Shown piece after piece: positions 11,501 through 22,035 of a DNA stretch of 64,000 nt. The position numbers and the translations under genes are program-made. The notes beneath the pieces were generated by a model. It did no database searches and had not been told where the DNA came from. It was given only the letters and a program-made list of their open reading frames with translations. The stretch is from Enoplosus armatus. Lineage: Eukaryota; Chordata; Actinopteri; Centrarchiformes; Enoplosidae. Within the stretch, counting starts at the first letter, position 1; each line of letters starts with the position of its first letter. The stretch is from assembly GCF_043641665.1 (NCBI RefSeq), contig NC_092198.1, forward strand, positions 15,343,001-15,407,000, read 5' to 3'.

Positions 11501-13723
11501 GTCGAAGTGACGCCTCTGTGTACACGAGCAAAATCCACAGGGACACTGTCGATATACAGATGCCTTTCTCTGCAGAAAAATACAACAATAATCAGATGTA
11601 AATAATCACTTGCTCAAATAAAATCACTGCTAATTCAATTTTACTTTGAGTAACTCACTAAAAAAAGCAGCAAATCCATTACAAACAAGGCTTATTTTTT
11701 TGAGAGGGAACAGTTTGGCATATTTTGTCACGTGTGGTAAAAAACAAACAATAATCCACATACTCACCTGTGTGCCATATGTAATTGAATAACACATAGG
11801 TGCTCGCCACAAAGAACAGCCAGTGCAAAGGAACAAAAATCAAACAAAAGATGTCCAGAGTGAAGGCAGCACAAACAAAAACAACACAAATAACCTGCAA
11901 ACAAAAAAAGACAACATTAATTTCAGTAAAATGCATTGGTTTCAGTCTGCGGGGTTATCATGATCTGGGCCACTGCACTCAATACAAAACCACACAGCAG
12001 GGGTTCTCACCAGCCCATGGCAGTGGAAAGTGGTGTACACACTCCCAAAGAAGAGCCAGCATGGCCACAGGTACTCCAGTCTGAATTCAAGGATGAAATC
12101 TGCCAGCAGCACCAGCGTCCACATCATCATGAACTTCAGGACGGTGTAAGCACTGCAAAAAGACAGAGGAATTGTAAAAAAGTCATCATTGTTATTAATA
12201 TACATCAAATACCAAACACGTGTTTCATTTATGGTATGCTAGGCTCTGGTTCTTGTAAATAAAGACACTTCAGATGCAGCGATGCCTCTTAAGACAAGGA
12301 ATTAAACACACACAGAAGCCAAAACAAGACTGGAATACACGTTGCTAAACCTATAATTGAGCAGCTGCATCTTAAAAATGCAGTCCGTCCTTTTAAGTAG
12401 AGGCACTAAAGAACAATGACTGTTCCCTCATTCATTTTATGAGGCGACCACGAGCCAAACAGGGGCTGTGGTTTCCTCCTTTGTTCTGTTCATCCATAGG
12501 CTGCTATCACATCACCCCTTCTTTGTTTGGTAACCATGGCAATATTTCATCTGGAGGAGAGAGGGAGCACCACAGCACAAGTTAAAATCTCCCTTTTAAT
12601 GTTATTGTTACAAAGTGCATTTATAATTGATCTTACAGTTATTTTTATAATAGATACTAAATATGCAAGTTATTCCACAACAATAAAAAGCAATATTTTA
12701 TCTGAAAGGGACAGAGAGGGAGGACCACAGCATCTTAAATTCTTAAAAACAAGTTCAAATTTGCCTTATAATGTTACTGAAAGAGTGTACTTTAATTTAT
12801 CTCACAGGTATATTAAATATAATTGCCAAATATGCAAGTTCTTCCACCACAATAAAAGCAATATTTAATCTTTAAGAGCAAGGAGGGAGAGAAAGGGAGG
12901 GCAATAGCATCTTAAATTCTTTAAAGCAGTTAATGTATGCCTTGTAATATTATAATAATAGAGTGTATTTTTAATTTATTTTGCAGGTATTTTTTATTAT
13001 AGCTGTTATTCCACAATAAAAGCAGCAAGAACTGTATATTTGATTTCATAAAAACACCCTTAAAAGAAGACAGTGTTTGTATTTTCAAAATACAGTAATC
13101 TGTTTTCATTTCCTGTCTCATTTAAAAGATTAAAACAAATGGTTTCTTTCTCCTGGGGCAATCATTTCTTGTCTGGACTCTTGTCTAGACGCTTTAAAAA
13201 TTATGCTTTTTATGTGCAAAATTAGCTGGTTTCCTTTAGCTTAACATGAAGAAAAAAAAACATGTTCATTTTTTCAAAGACAAGCCTAACGTGTTAATTG
13301 TACGCTTAATTTGTCCAGAGGATGAATAAAGCAGCGCAAAAGCAGATGAAACAGCCTGAGGAGAAGCAGGCCGACGTTTAACTTGCACAGCTGCTGATTT
13401 CTATCTTTCTGTAAACAATGTCCAATGTGAAGTAACTCGCACAACGTTTCTCCGCAATTCAGCCGTATTGGAGCTTTTTAAAGCTCCACACTGATTCACA
13501 TAAAACAGGCGTGGATGAAGTGATGGGATGTGAGGCAGACAGGTGACGACGGCTGAAATTCACACAAAGACGGGCACCACAACAAAAGCAGCCTCCGCCA
13601 GGCGACGCGGCTCGCTCGCTCGCTCGCTCGCGGCGGCGCTAGCTACCTTTCAGACAGCTTCTCCGTTATTTTCAGCTTTTTCATTTTCCGTAGCCTGTTC
13701 GCGTCCACATAACGTTTCTTCAT
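5501..13723 (-). CDS. maco1: Macoilin (transmembrane protein 57), complete, 11 coding exons
   Basis: Macoilin is a multipass ER and nuclear-envelope protein of neurons with a C-terminal coiled coil. Exons, in transcript order: 13647-13723, 12011-12152, 11768-11894, 11446-11569, 11012-11190, 10161-10623, 9881-10039, 8634-8804, 7709-7835, 6745-6919, 5501-5691. All have GT-AG borders and phases agree; the total is 1935 nt, 644 aa (human 664). The basic N-terminus MKKRYVDANRLRKMKKLKIT is followed by membrane segments with LLADFILEFRLEYLWP, HWLFFVASTYV, STVSLWILLVY and IGYPVVYLGF. A low-complexity Ser/Lys-rich loop fills exon 6 (to residue 370). A coiled coil covers about 371-580, including LSAETRIKLDLFSALGDA and LEIAQ. 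The tail ends YQCLKK, like the YQPLKK of mammalian macoilin. It could be either teleost co-orthologue (maco1a or maco1b). Convergent with nrbp1. Confidence 0.95.
6055..6640. repeat. Probable dispersed repeat in macoilin intron 10
   Basis: The stretch contains phrases such as TAGCGCCATCTATAGGCCAA and TTTGGTCCAAAGAAG that I associate with a common fish interspersed repeat. There is no second copy in the window, so the borders and class are uncertain. Confidence 0.35.
8045..8580. mobile_element. Fold-back MITE in macoilin intron 8
   Basis: The two halves are inverted copies of each other. The left half has TAGTTCGACATTGTGGGG, GAGACGTTTGATACCACTGT and GCTCACTAATTAA. The right half carries their complements in reverse order. 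The centre is a 41 nt inverted repeat (8303-8343 with 8360-8400, about 39 of 41 matching) around a 16 nt spacer. It has no coding capacity. A partial relative lies at 46557-46690. Confidence 0.8.
9110..9425 (+). mobile_element. MITE-like dispersed repeat (AATCGATTA family), copy 1
   Basis: Begins with an AGCTGAAACGATTAATTGATTA-like end, contains TGTTTGGGTTTTGGC and ends near AATCAATAATGAAAATAATGACTTGTTGC. Related copies are at 15560-15905 (inverted), 49270-49535 and 61600-62400. Non-coding, inside macoilin intron 7. Confidence 0.7.
12539..13025. repeat. Degenerate tandem repeat, three units of about 150-170 bp
   Basis: Units start at 12539, 12690 and 12859, each with GCAATATTT followed by ATCT, a purine-rich GAGAGGGAGG-like block, ATCTTAAAT or similar, and a CCACAATAAAA-like end. 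It lies in macoilin intron 1. Short open frames across it are incidental. Confidence 0.75.
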
Positions 13724-13900
13724 CTTATGGCTTCTACTCCCTCCGTGCTGTTTGTTTTCACACCGCAGCAGCAGCGGCAGCGAAGGGAGGGGTTAAAAAA
13801 AAGAGCAGGAATAAATGAAGAAGATCCCTCCGTGTGGAAGAGGATGTTCAGTCCAACCTGTGATGATGTCTGGAACAGTGCAGGCGAGCAACGGCTCTGC
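13540..13900 (-). promoter_or_regulatory. maco1: Macoilin 5' end, GC-rich promoter region
   Basis: The start codon lies at 13721-13723. Around it (about 13540-13640 and 13740-13900) the DNA is GC- and CpG-rich compared with its AT-rich surroundings, including a (GCTC)n run at 13610-13632 just inside intron 1. No TATA box is evident, which fits a broadly expressed gene. The transcription start cannot be placed. Confidence 0.5.
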
Positions 13901-14499
13901 GCATGCTCAGTGGGTGTTGTATCTACAAGTGTTCATCGCAGGAGGGGAGCAGATCAACACACTGTACACACTGTACCCAATACATGCTCTATTAATTAAT
14001 TATATTACCAGCAATTCAATGAAAATATCAAGTAGTACATTCAAAGTACATTCATTATAAAGGTGCATTTATTGTAGCTTGTCATCAGTGGTGGGAAGCA
14101 ACTAAGTACTGTACTTAAGTACAATTTAAAGGTACTTGTACTTCATGAGTGTTATCATTGTATCCTACTTGATGCTTCTACTCTAGAGTAAGTAAGGGAT
14201 GTTTTGAGTATTAAGGATAGACATAATAAGCTTAAGCTTCAGCCTACACCTTTTTTTATTATGTTTGTTAATTTAATAATTTTTTTTTATATTTTTTTTT
14301 TTTAATTTTTTGATTTAATGATTTTGTATTATGTAACCACTGTCATAATTTTAAGGTCATTTTGTTGATATTGTGTATACTTATATACCGGGAAAAAAAT
14401 CTAATAAAACTAAACTAAACATTTATTTGACAGCTCTAATTACTACTTACTGTACAGATAAAATGTTGACATAAAGGAGCCATTTAAGGCTTAAACAAC

Positions 14500-15430
14500 A
14501 AATAGTAAAATCAATTCTAAAACTCGCAGGTAACCAGTGGAGGGCAGCAAGGTTTTGTGTGATGTGGCTGCTTCTCCTAGTACGTGTTAAAAGCCTGGCA
14601 GCACTGTTTTTGTGTTGTTGCAGTCTTTGGATGTTTTGCCTGCTGATACCAGAATAAAGTGCGTTGCAGTAGTCAAGTCTGGAGGAGATTAAAGCATGAT
14701 CTGCAGAGGAAAGGAATGACCTGATCTCAGTTAAAGTTGGGCAAAGCAGAACTGCACCACTTCAGACACCTGAGCATCAAAAGACAACTTTCTTTCAACT
14801 TTATTTCTGATTTGGAGTCATTCAACTGCAGGACATTTTTGTACATCCAATTCTTAATTTCAGTGACGCAGGACACAATACAGGAAACACTGGTGGTACC
14901 AGGCTTTTAAGGGGCATACAGTTGCATGTCATCTGTGCAGCAAGACCTGTTGGACTGATAAGAGATGAGTCAATCCTGATGGCAACATAGTTTTTCAGAC
15001 AATTGTGGTCCACTGTGTCAAAGGCTGAGCTGAGCCGGCGGTAAGCAGTAAGTCATTGGTGACCTTGACCGGATCAGTCTCAGTGCTGTGTAGAGAGGGA
15101 AAACCAGATTGATTGTTGTTCATAAAAGAAATCAATTGAAAATGTCAGCTTAGAGATAGAATGACTCAAAACACAGGGATCCAGAGAGAGCGTCTTTAAG
15201 AGGGGGTAAACAGTGGCATGTTTACAATTGGAGGGGAAAATGCCAGTAGACAGAGAGCAGTTAATATCTGGATCAACCGTCTGAAATACAGCCTTTAAAA
15301 ACCAAGTGGGAATGCAGTCTGAAGCGCAGGTGGAGGGTTTTGAAAGTGCAACGGTGCGTTCCAGGTTTGACTGAGAGATTTCACTGAAGTGGGTTAATGT
15401 TGGAGGTGTTTAAGGTGCAGGAGTCAACAT
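14500..15430 (-). mobile_element. Decayed L2-like LINE fragment
   Basis: Read on the minus strand, the sequence encodes a reverse-transcriptase motif AFDTVDH at 15005-15025. Further along are SSRLDYCNALYSG, then AARLLT and ALHWLPASF near 14521-14600, the order found at the end of L2/Jockey-type ORF2 proteins. Frameshifts, stops and internal deletions break it, so it is dead. Confidence 0.8.
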
Positions 15431-15559
15431 CAAGCTCTCTGAATTCTGTGTTAATGTGCAGCAGAATCTCCACTATTTCAAGACATTCTTCACATCTCCG
15501 TGGAGAGGAGTCAACTGGCTGGCTGAGCGGGGGACCAACCACAGGGTTTATGGATAATT

Positions 15560-15905
15560 TTGAACTACTTTATATAGGCATGCCTGCAATTATTATATTC
15601 ATTATGGATTAATTAAGATGATTGTTTTCTAATAGTGAAAAATGCTGTCATGATTACCCAGAGCCTAAAGTGAGACCTTCACAATGCTTGTTTTGTCTAA
15701 CCAAAAGTCCAAACATCATAATTATTAAAAAATAATTACAAGGAAAAGCAAATCCTCCCATTTGAGATGCTGGAATCGTGAAATGTTTTTGTTTTTTGGG
15801 GGGTTTTTGGGTTGTTGTTTTTTTTTTTACATAAAAAGTGATTTAAAGGATTACCAAAATAGCAAAATAGTTGACAATTTAGTTTAATAATTGCAGCTCT
15901 AATTG
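15560..15905 (-). mobile_element. MITE-like dispersed repeat (AATCGATTA family), copy 2, inverted
   Basis: Contains AAAGCAAATCCTCCCATTTGAGA and ends AATAATTGCAGCTCTAAT, the reverse complement of the family described at 9110-9425. It sits inside the CAGTGGTGG element. Confidence 0.6.
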
Positions 15906-16229
15906 TATATACAGTTGGGTAGTTTAATCAATAACAAAGTATCATTTTTAACAAACTCTTTGTATGTTTTGTATGTAAAATGTTAATATGTGAAGTAACT
16001 TTACTTAAGCAAATTGTACATAAGTACTTGAGTAAATGTACTAAATTCCACCACTGACCAACATGCAAATAGGCTTAAACGGCAAAACTACAAACAGTCA
16101 CATCCTGTATATATTTGAATAACAGCACCTAACGCCATTAAAGGTCAGTGTAATAAGGACACTGCAAAGTCAACCTCCTCTTAGCACAGATACACAATCA
16201 GGTTTTAATATGATATTGTATTATCTTTC

Positions 16230-16335
16230 TATGATATGTTTATCTATTTTATTATGTTAAACATTGTGCATGGTCTGTGTTTCGCCTGGCTGCAAAATAA
16301 ACTTCCCCTTGAGGACAATAAACAATGTTGAATAG
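16230..16335 (+). mobile_element. LINE 3' tail fragment
   Basis: TTCGCCTGGCTGCAAAATAA followed by CTTCCCCTTGAGGACAATAAA is the 3' end of an L2-like LINE. A near copy is at 20930-21010. From 16336 to 16890 nothing else is recognised. Confidence 0.6.
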
Positions 16336-16901
16336 ACTGGATATCAAGATAATAAACACTATCTTTGGCCTCTATGGGTAAATATCATACTAAGATCATA
16401 CAATCTATTCAGTTCTTTCTTTAGGTAATACATTCTGCCACTGTAATTCTAATTTTACTGATTATTTTTCCCTCATTTGTGAAATGTCCCAACCAGAAAT
16501 CATGCACCTAACCTTACAGCAGCACGTCAAAAAGATCTCCAGAAGCTGTCAAAGACAAGAGAGGGACACGTTATCAATGCTCCCATTCTTAGTTTAACCT
16601 TTTAATTATCAAGGTTTAATTTAGATACCATTTGCTGGGTTGATATTGCACAGCCTCTTTTCATAACCTTGGCACATAAGGTGAACATACAGAACATATT
16701 GCATGCCCCTCTATCACAGTTATCATGATGAACACATACTGTATGTACAACGTAAACACAGACCTGTAGCTTTCCATCCATCACAGAGAACGTTTCACAG
16801 GTGCCACGTTGACAAAATGCTATCTTCAGTTTGGTCGTTCTTTTGAAAACTAGGGTGCCCTTGAGTTTGCGTGTCAGACACGTGACTGTGTGGTCCTTCT
16901 A

Positions 16902-16907
16902 TATAAA
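16902..16907 (+). promoter_or_regulatory. TATA box of CRISP gene A
   Basis: TATAAA lies 50 nt upstream of the start codon, in a block conserved with CRISP gene B (TGTGTGGTCCT upstream, ACTCTGAGGT and CAGTCCTGGA downstream). Confidence 0.75.
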
Positions 16908-16956
16908 TCACACCTTTGGCACTCTGAGGTTAACAGTCCTGGACATAACCGTGACG

Positions 16957-19731
16957 ATGTACACTTTGAGCTTCCTGTGTGCCTTGGGCCTCTTTGCTGC
17001 TCTCCAGGTACCTGGCACCTTGGCGGAGGATGTGGAGCCTTTGGCAGTAAGTGAGATGAAATGTCCTCTCTAATAGGGAAGTATATTGTGTGTATATTTC
17101 TTTTTTTATAATTATAAAAATATAGCCTTTTCTAAAGATACATTTGTTTAATTTTGATTCTAATGTACAATAAACTAACCATTATTTCTCTCTTATCTCT
17201 GAAAACCACACCTGATGCAGGGTAAGTGTTTGGAATTATAATTCATACATGATCTTCATTAATATTTAGTTTATTTATACACATTCAAACTTTACAAAAT
17301 CGTGCTTTTTTCTGTTTAAATTGTGTTTATTTAGGCACCGTCCTGGTCTCTTCTTCAGACCAGAGTGAGATTGTGAACAAGCATAACGCCCTGAGAAGAG
17401 GTGTTCAGCCTACTGCTAGCAACATGTTGGAAATGGTAACACTTCTCACTTGATCGAGTCTATTAGTGCTTGATTTGATACTTGCTTGATCACACATGCT
17501 CCCTCGTGCAGCATATCAGTAAAAGATAAACTGATTTTCCAGACAAGCACTTGGAGATTTTCTGGTGTATGTACTGTAGCAGTCTACATGTTCTAATGGC
17601 TGATCTGTGGTCTGCTCCCCACAGAGCTGGAATGATGAGGCTGCAGCCAACGCTCAGAGATGGGCCAACACCTGCTCCATGAAACACAGTCCTGCCAGCT
17701 CCAGAGAGATCAGCAGTAAGATCTCTTTTTAAAACCATACCTTAAAAAAAGTCAGCCACACTGTCATTCTACAAGCACACAGATAAGCAAGAACTACTGT
17801 GTTACTTAAGTTTAACAAGCATTTTATTCTTGTCAGAGCATAAAATCATCTGAAACAGCATTTTAGACCTATCATGTGACATTAAACCCTACATTGACAT
17901 CCAGACTAATGAAATTACAAAGTTACTTTAAGGTGCTGTGTCCACCATGTCTACAGTATTTAATGGCAGGAAACCTCAGGGACTTTATCATACGATGAAA
18001 TGAGCAGCCAGTGTCTGATATTTAATAAAAAGTCAGTATAGATTTGTGTGAATCTATGTTGGCCACTATGTTGGCTCTCAACCCAATCATGCAATATTTT
18101 GAAAACAGAGCAAATGTTTTTAATTGCAGATTAGATCTTACACGTGGTTTATCATCAGGACTTCAAAAATGATCTTTTTCTAACAAAGAACTACATGAAT
18201 GCTGTGTGGAGGGAATAGATAAAGTGTCCTTATGTCCTCAGGAGTGAGAGCTAGGGTTGGTCAGGGTACAGCTCACGTTTCTGGCTTTCACAAAGACTGG
18301 ACAGTGGAGACGATAATTTTCTGGGTTCTAAAGACTCTAAAGAAAAAGTGTCACTCTTTAATTGTAGCTAGCGGCTGTGGAGAGAACCTGTACATGGCCA
18401 GCTACAAGAACACCTGGAGCAACGCTATCCAGTCCTGGTACGACGAGGTGAAGGACTGGCGCTACGGAGTGGGAGCCATCAACGGAGGAGTGATCGGACA
18501 CTACACACAGGTGAACTTAATCACAGTTTGTTCAGCATGACTAACCTCCATCACTTTCCAAAACAGTACATTACTGCCATGAGCTCCTGATGATTTGTGA
18601 TTTTGTCTTTTATCTGTTGTTCTCGGCACAGGTTGTTTGGTACAGGTCCAACGCGGTTGGCTGTGCTATGGCCTACTGTCCCAACTCTCAATACAAATAC
18701 TTCTACGTCTGTCAGTACTGCCCACCGTAAGTACAGAACATTTTCATTCTCTTTTTCAATAGAAAGTCTAGCATGTTTTCTCACTTTTAGTGAATATTTA
18801 CATGAATATTTGTGTGTCCTGATAAATATGTCAAAACATCATCAGAAGCACTTTGTGGTTTAGTTGATGCAACAAAAGTGCTGTAATGCTCTGAAGCAAT
18901 TAGGAGAAAAACTGATCTGAGTTTTGCCTTTTCAGATCATATCTGTGACATGTTAGGATTGTCTTTATGCTGTTACGTTAAATATTTGATGCTTTGGACT
19001 ACATTACAGTGGAAACTACCAGTACGCTCGCCCCTACGAGGCAGGACCCACCTGCAGTGACTGCCGCAATGCCTGCGACAACAAACTGTGCAGTAAGTGG
19101 CAAATACAGCACTGGAGTCTTCTCATGCATTTTTGTGAATGAGAATGGATTTTGAGTGACACTTTAAAACATGTCACTTTATTACACTATCTCTTGATCC
19201 TGCTCTCGTTTTATAAAGATAGAAAATAATGAAGTAAAATATAAAGACTACATACAAGTTATAACTAGATGACTTTTCATGAATGACCATGGTATCCCTG
19301 ATCTTTAGTTGCAGGGTAGCTAAGTAGTTAGTTTTTTGAGATAGTAGGGAAATTATCCAGCTTCATAATATTGGCTACTTCCAGTTTTACTCAGTTTACA
19401 GTCTTTTTCCTGGATGTTAATGGAACAAACGAGACAGGAAAACTGTCTTAGAGATTTGACCCAACCAATGAGATAATTTCTGCCTTCAGAAAATTTTGAA
19501 ATAAGTTGTAGGACTCCAATCTAAATAGTGAGCTCTCTTGAGTGATGTTTTGTTTTGTATTCATGCATCCATTAATTCCTCTCCTTTTCTCTGTCTCCTC
19601 CAGCCAACCCCTGTCGCTACTCTGATAAGTACAGTAACTGTCCTGATCTGAAGCAGCAGTGGGGCTGTAGCAACAGCAACGTGGCCTCTTGGTGTCCCGC
19701 CTCCTGCAAGTGCACCAATGAGATCATTTAA
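16957..19731 (+). CDS. Cysteine-rich secretory protein (CRISP), copy A
   Basis: A secreted CAP-superfamily protein. Exons: 16957-17046, a putative 1-nt exon at 17221, then 17335-17435, 17625-17715, 18368-18510, 18632-18726, 19010-19092, 19604-19731. The product is 243 aa with the microexon, or 244 aa if exon 1 instead extends to 17050. A signal peptide, [20 protein letters not shown], starts the protein. The CAP domain carries [21 protein letters not shown], the signature [11 protein letters not shown] and YVCQYCP. The C-terminal cysteine-rich (ion channel regulatory) domain has the expected ten cysteines, from TCSDC to SCKC, and the protein ends TNEII. In mammals, family members act in sperm, epididymis and granules; the role here is unknown. 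Paralogous with copy B 6.7 kb downstream. Confidence 0.92.
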
Positions 19732-19774
19732 ATGCCCACATGTGCACATGGGCTCTGACTCATCACTCAGTTTC

Positions 19775-19780
19775 AATAAA
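19775..19780 (+). promoter_or_regulatory. Polyadenylation signal of CRISP gene A
   Basis: AATAAA 44 nt after the stop codon. The whole 3' UTR is nearly identical to that of copy B. Confidence 0.85.
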
Positions 19781-20740
19781 TATACTCATCATTGAAGCTT
19801 GTGTCCGTCTGATTTAATACTTCAAGCTATTTGACCAGTTCAGTAACTAGCAGAGATTAAAAAGTCAAAAATTTACTTTGGCATGGTGCCTCCCTGGACA
19901 AACACTGCCTGCAGAGCCAGGTGCCCTTTGACTGTATGAAAGGTGTAAACTCACAAAGAGGAAGGAGAACACATTTGACAGGGTGGATTTGATGGGAGTG
20001 GGGGGGAAAGAAATTCCAGAGATTTCCCAAAGCTGAGCCAAGAAACAACTACAGTTTGAGACCACACCTGCTTGCTGTGGTTAATAATAAAGACTACTGA
20101 TAATGTGTCTCTTTGCCCTTATGGAAGATATCCAAGATTGTCCAGACTTCCTACATTTGTGCAGTATTCTTAAAATATGTTTTCGTCTGATTAATGTTCT
20201 AAAACAATGAGAATACAATGTATCATGATACACTGAAAACACCATCAGGTTAATTCCACAGAAAGTTTGTTTTAAGCTGCCTGGAGAACTTTTACCCAGG
20301 GCCAATCAGAAAGTGTTTGTTTGTCTCTTGTGTAAACACATCTGGCAAACATGTTGACTAAAAGAAAACTGACTTTATGCAAAGCATGCAAACATGGAGA
20401 AAATGTGGAGGTATTTATCATAACTCTGACTGTGTAATCCTCAGGACAACAACAATGTCAACAATTTCAAGAAAAACACTTCTGTCTTGGCTTCTCTCAT
20501 TAAGAATAAGAATATGATCTGAGCCCACTAATGGGAAAGACAAAAAGCATGAGGGTTTATGGGTATAAAGACATGACGGGAGACTACCTAGTCACATAGC
20601 CTTAGTCTCTCTCTCTTAAGCACTTTGTAACTCTATTTTGAAAGGTCCTATAAGAATAAAGTTATCACCATAGTAGTGGGTTACTTGTGTAATACTAGAG
20701 TTGTATTAAGTGCTAGTAGTTTTAGTACAATTACAAATGC
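19781..20740 (+). repeat. Downstream flank of the CRISP duplication, unit 1
   Basis: Shares long blocks with unit 2. 19790-20130 matches 26665-27010. 20260-20720 matches parts of 29130-29900, including GGGTATAAAGA, TCTTAAGCACTTTGTAACT and AAGAATAAAGTTATCA. No coding gene is visible. Confidence 0.75.
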
Positions 20741-20929
20741 AACCGTCAACTCCGGTCATTGCACCTTTAGGGTCTTTATGTTGAGCTGAAAAGATACAAA
20801 ATACCATGGGCAAGTTTACAAGAGGAGGAAATAGGGCAATGTTTGCAGGACATGTCATCGTTTGTATCGCTTATGTGATATATAAGCTTGTGTGGGGGGC
20901 TATAAGCAGATGTTTTACATATTTTTATA

Positions 20930-21010
20930 ATATGTTTTATGTATAGCATTGTACCTGTTGTGTGTTTCACCTCGCTGCGAAACAAATTTCCCCTTGAGGA
21001 CAATAAAGTT
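20930..21010 (+). mobile_element. LINE 3' tail fragment
   Basis: TTCACCTCGCTGCGAAACAA then ATTTCCCCTTGAGGACAATAAAGTTG, matching the tail at 16270-16335. The preceding 20741-20929 holds nothing recognised. Confidence 0.6.
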
Positions 21011-21279
21011 GAATTTGAAAGTTGAAAGCTGAATGGACTTTGACAGGACTTGTCAGTGTGAAATGCAGACAACCCAGCAACAGTTCAGGGATTTAATGAA
21101 GAGGTGAAGATAAATACTCGCTTACTGGCGAGTTCAAACAGAAGTGGAATTTAATCCACAGGAACAGGGCTCCGAAAAGGTACAGGTGGGTAGGCAGGCA
21201 GGAAGGTACAAGTTCATAGCAGGACAGGCTAATAACAAAGATATTTTTTATCAGCGGCCTCAAGCAATTCAACAACACT

Positions 21280-22035
21280 TCTCTCCCAGGGATGCTGAAG
21301 CTTTAGTGCTTTCAATTCGGACTGCTGCCCAATTGGCAAAGGGCTGAGGAAGTGGCTTGGGCTACCGAGACTGGCTTTATGGGGACAAAGCTCTCTCACT
21401 GCCAATCTCTAGCCTGGTGGAGGAATATAAATGTGCCAAAGCAAGGTTGGACATGACACTCACAGAATTTCGGGACTAAATTGTAAGAGGCGTTGCTCCA
21501 ACCCTAGCAACAGGGAGGAAAGTACTGGACGCAAAATCTCCCCTCTGCCAACAAGGCAGAGGAGGCTTTGGCCTGGGAACAATGAAACCTACTAGCAAAA
21601 GGCAACTCCAAGTGAACGCCAGCGCCTGGTGGTGGAGGAGGTGCACTGCCAAAATTAAGCAGCTAGGTGTGCTAAAGCCACATCCCAAGCATAAGATCGA
21701 AAAAGGCTGCGACACTCCAACCTTGCAGCTGATGCAGAGGAGCGAGGCTGAAATGTAAAAGTGCGTCCAGTTGAAGAGGGTTTCCGGGGTTTTGTAGCCA
21801 GTTCCACCGCAAGACTCCTGAGGGAAATAGGAGCCAATGCCACTGAAATACTGTCTGGGCTGCCAAGTGACCACCTAGAGACAAACCATGAGACACACAC
21901 CCAGGACTGATCAGCCCACGGTGGGCCTGGCTGAGGGTGCCCTGTGATAAAGGGCCGAAACACCCAGAGACGTCGAGGTACACAACTCAAGACGTGTCTT
22001 AAAGCAGCAACATCATCATCCAAGAACAGCCCCCC
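21280..22035 (+). mobile_element. Decayed retroelement-like coding fragment (low certainty)
   Basis: One plus-strand frame reads SSLVEEYKCAKARLDMTL, EFRD, a stop, then APTLATGRKV, and a shifted frame reads QQGRGGFGLGTMKP. This order resembles a conserved protein segment repeated in fish retroelement ORFs, but I cannot name the family with confidence. Stops and frameshifts show it is not functional. Antisense open frames of up to 132 aa here are shadows. Confidence 0.4.

Larger units (their letters stand above)
14086..16056. mobile_element. hAT-like element with CAGTGGTGG ends, interrupted by other repeats
   Basis: The left end CAGTGGTGGGAAGCAACTAAGTACTG and the right end TGTACTAAATTCCACCACTG form terminal inverted repeats (CAGTGGTGG and CCACCACTG). 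Flanking parts show the ACTTAAGTAC motifs typical of this common fish element. The interior is filled by a LINE fragment and another MITE. No target duplication is clear. Confidence 0.65.

Noticed and set aside
21476..22023. Minus-strand open frames of 103-132 aa
   Set aside because: They are antisense to a decayed retroelement-like frame and share no known motif.
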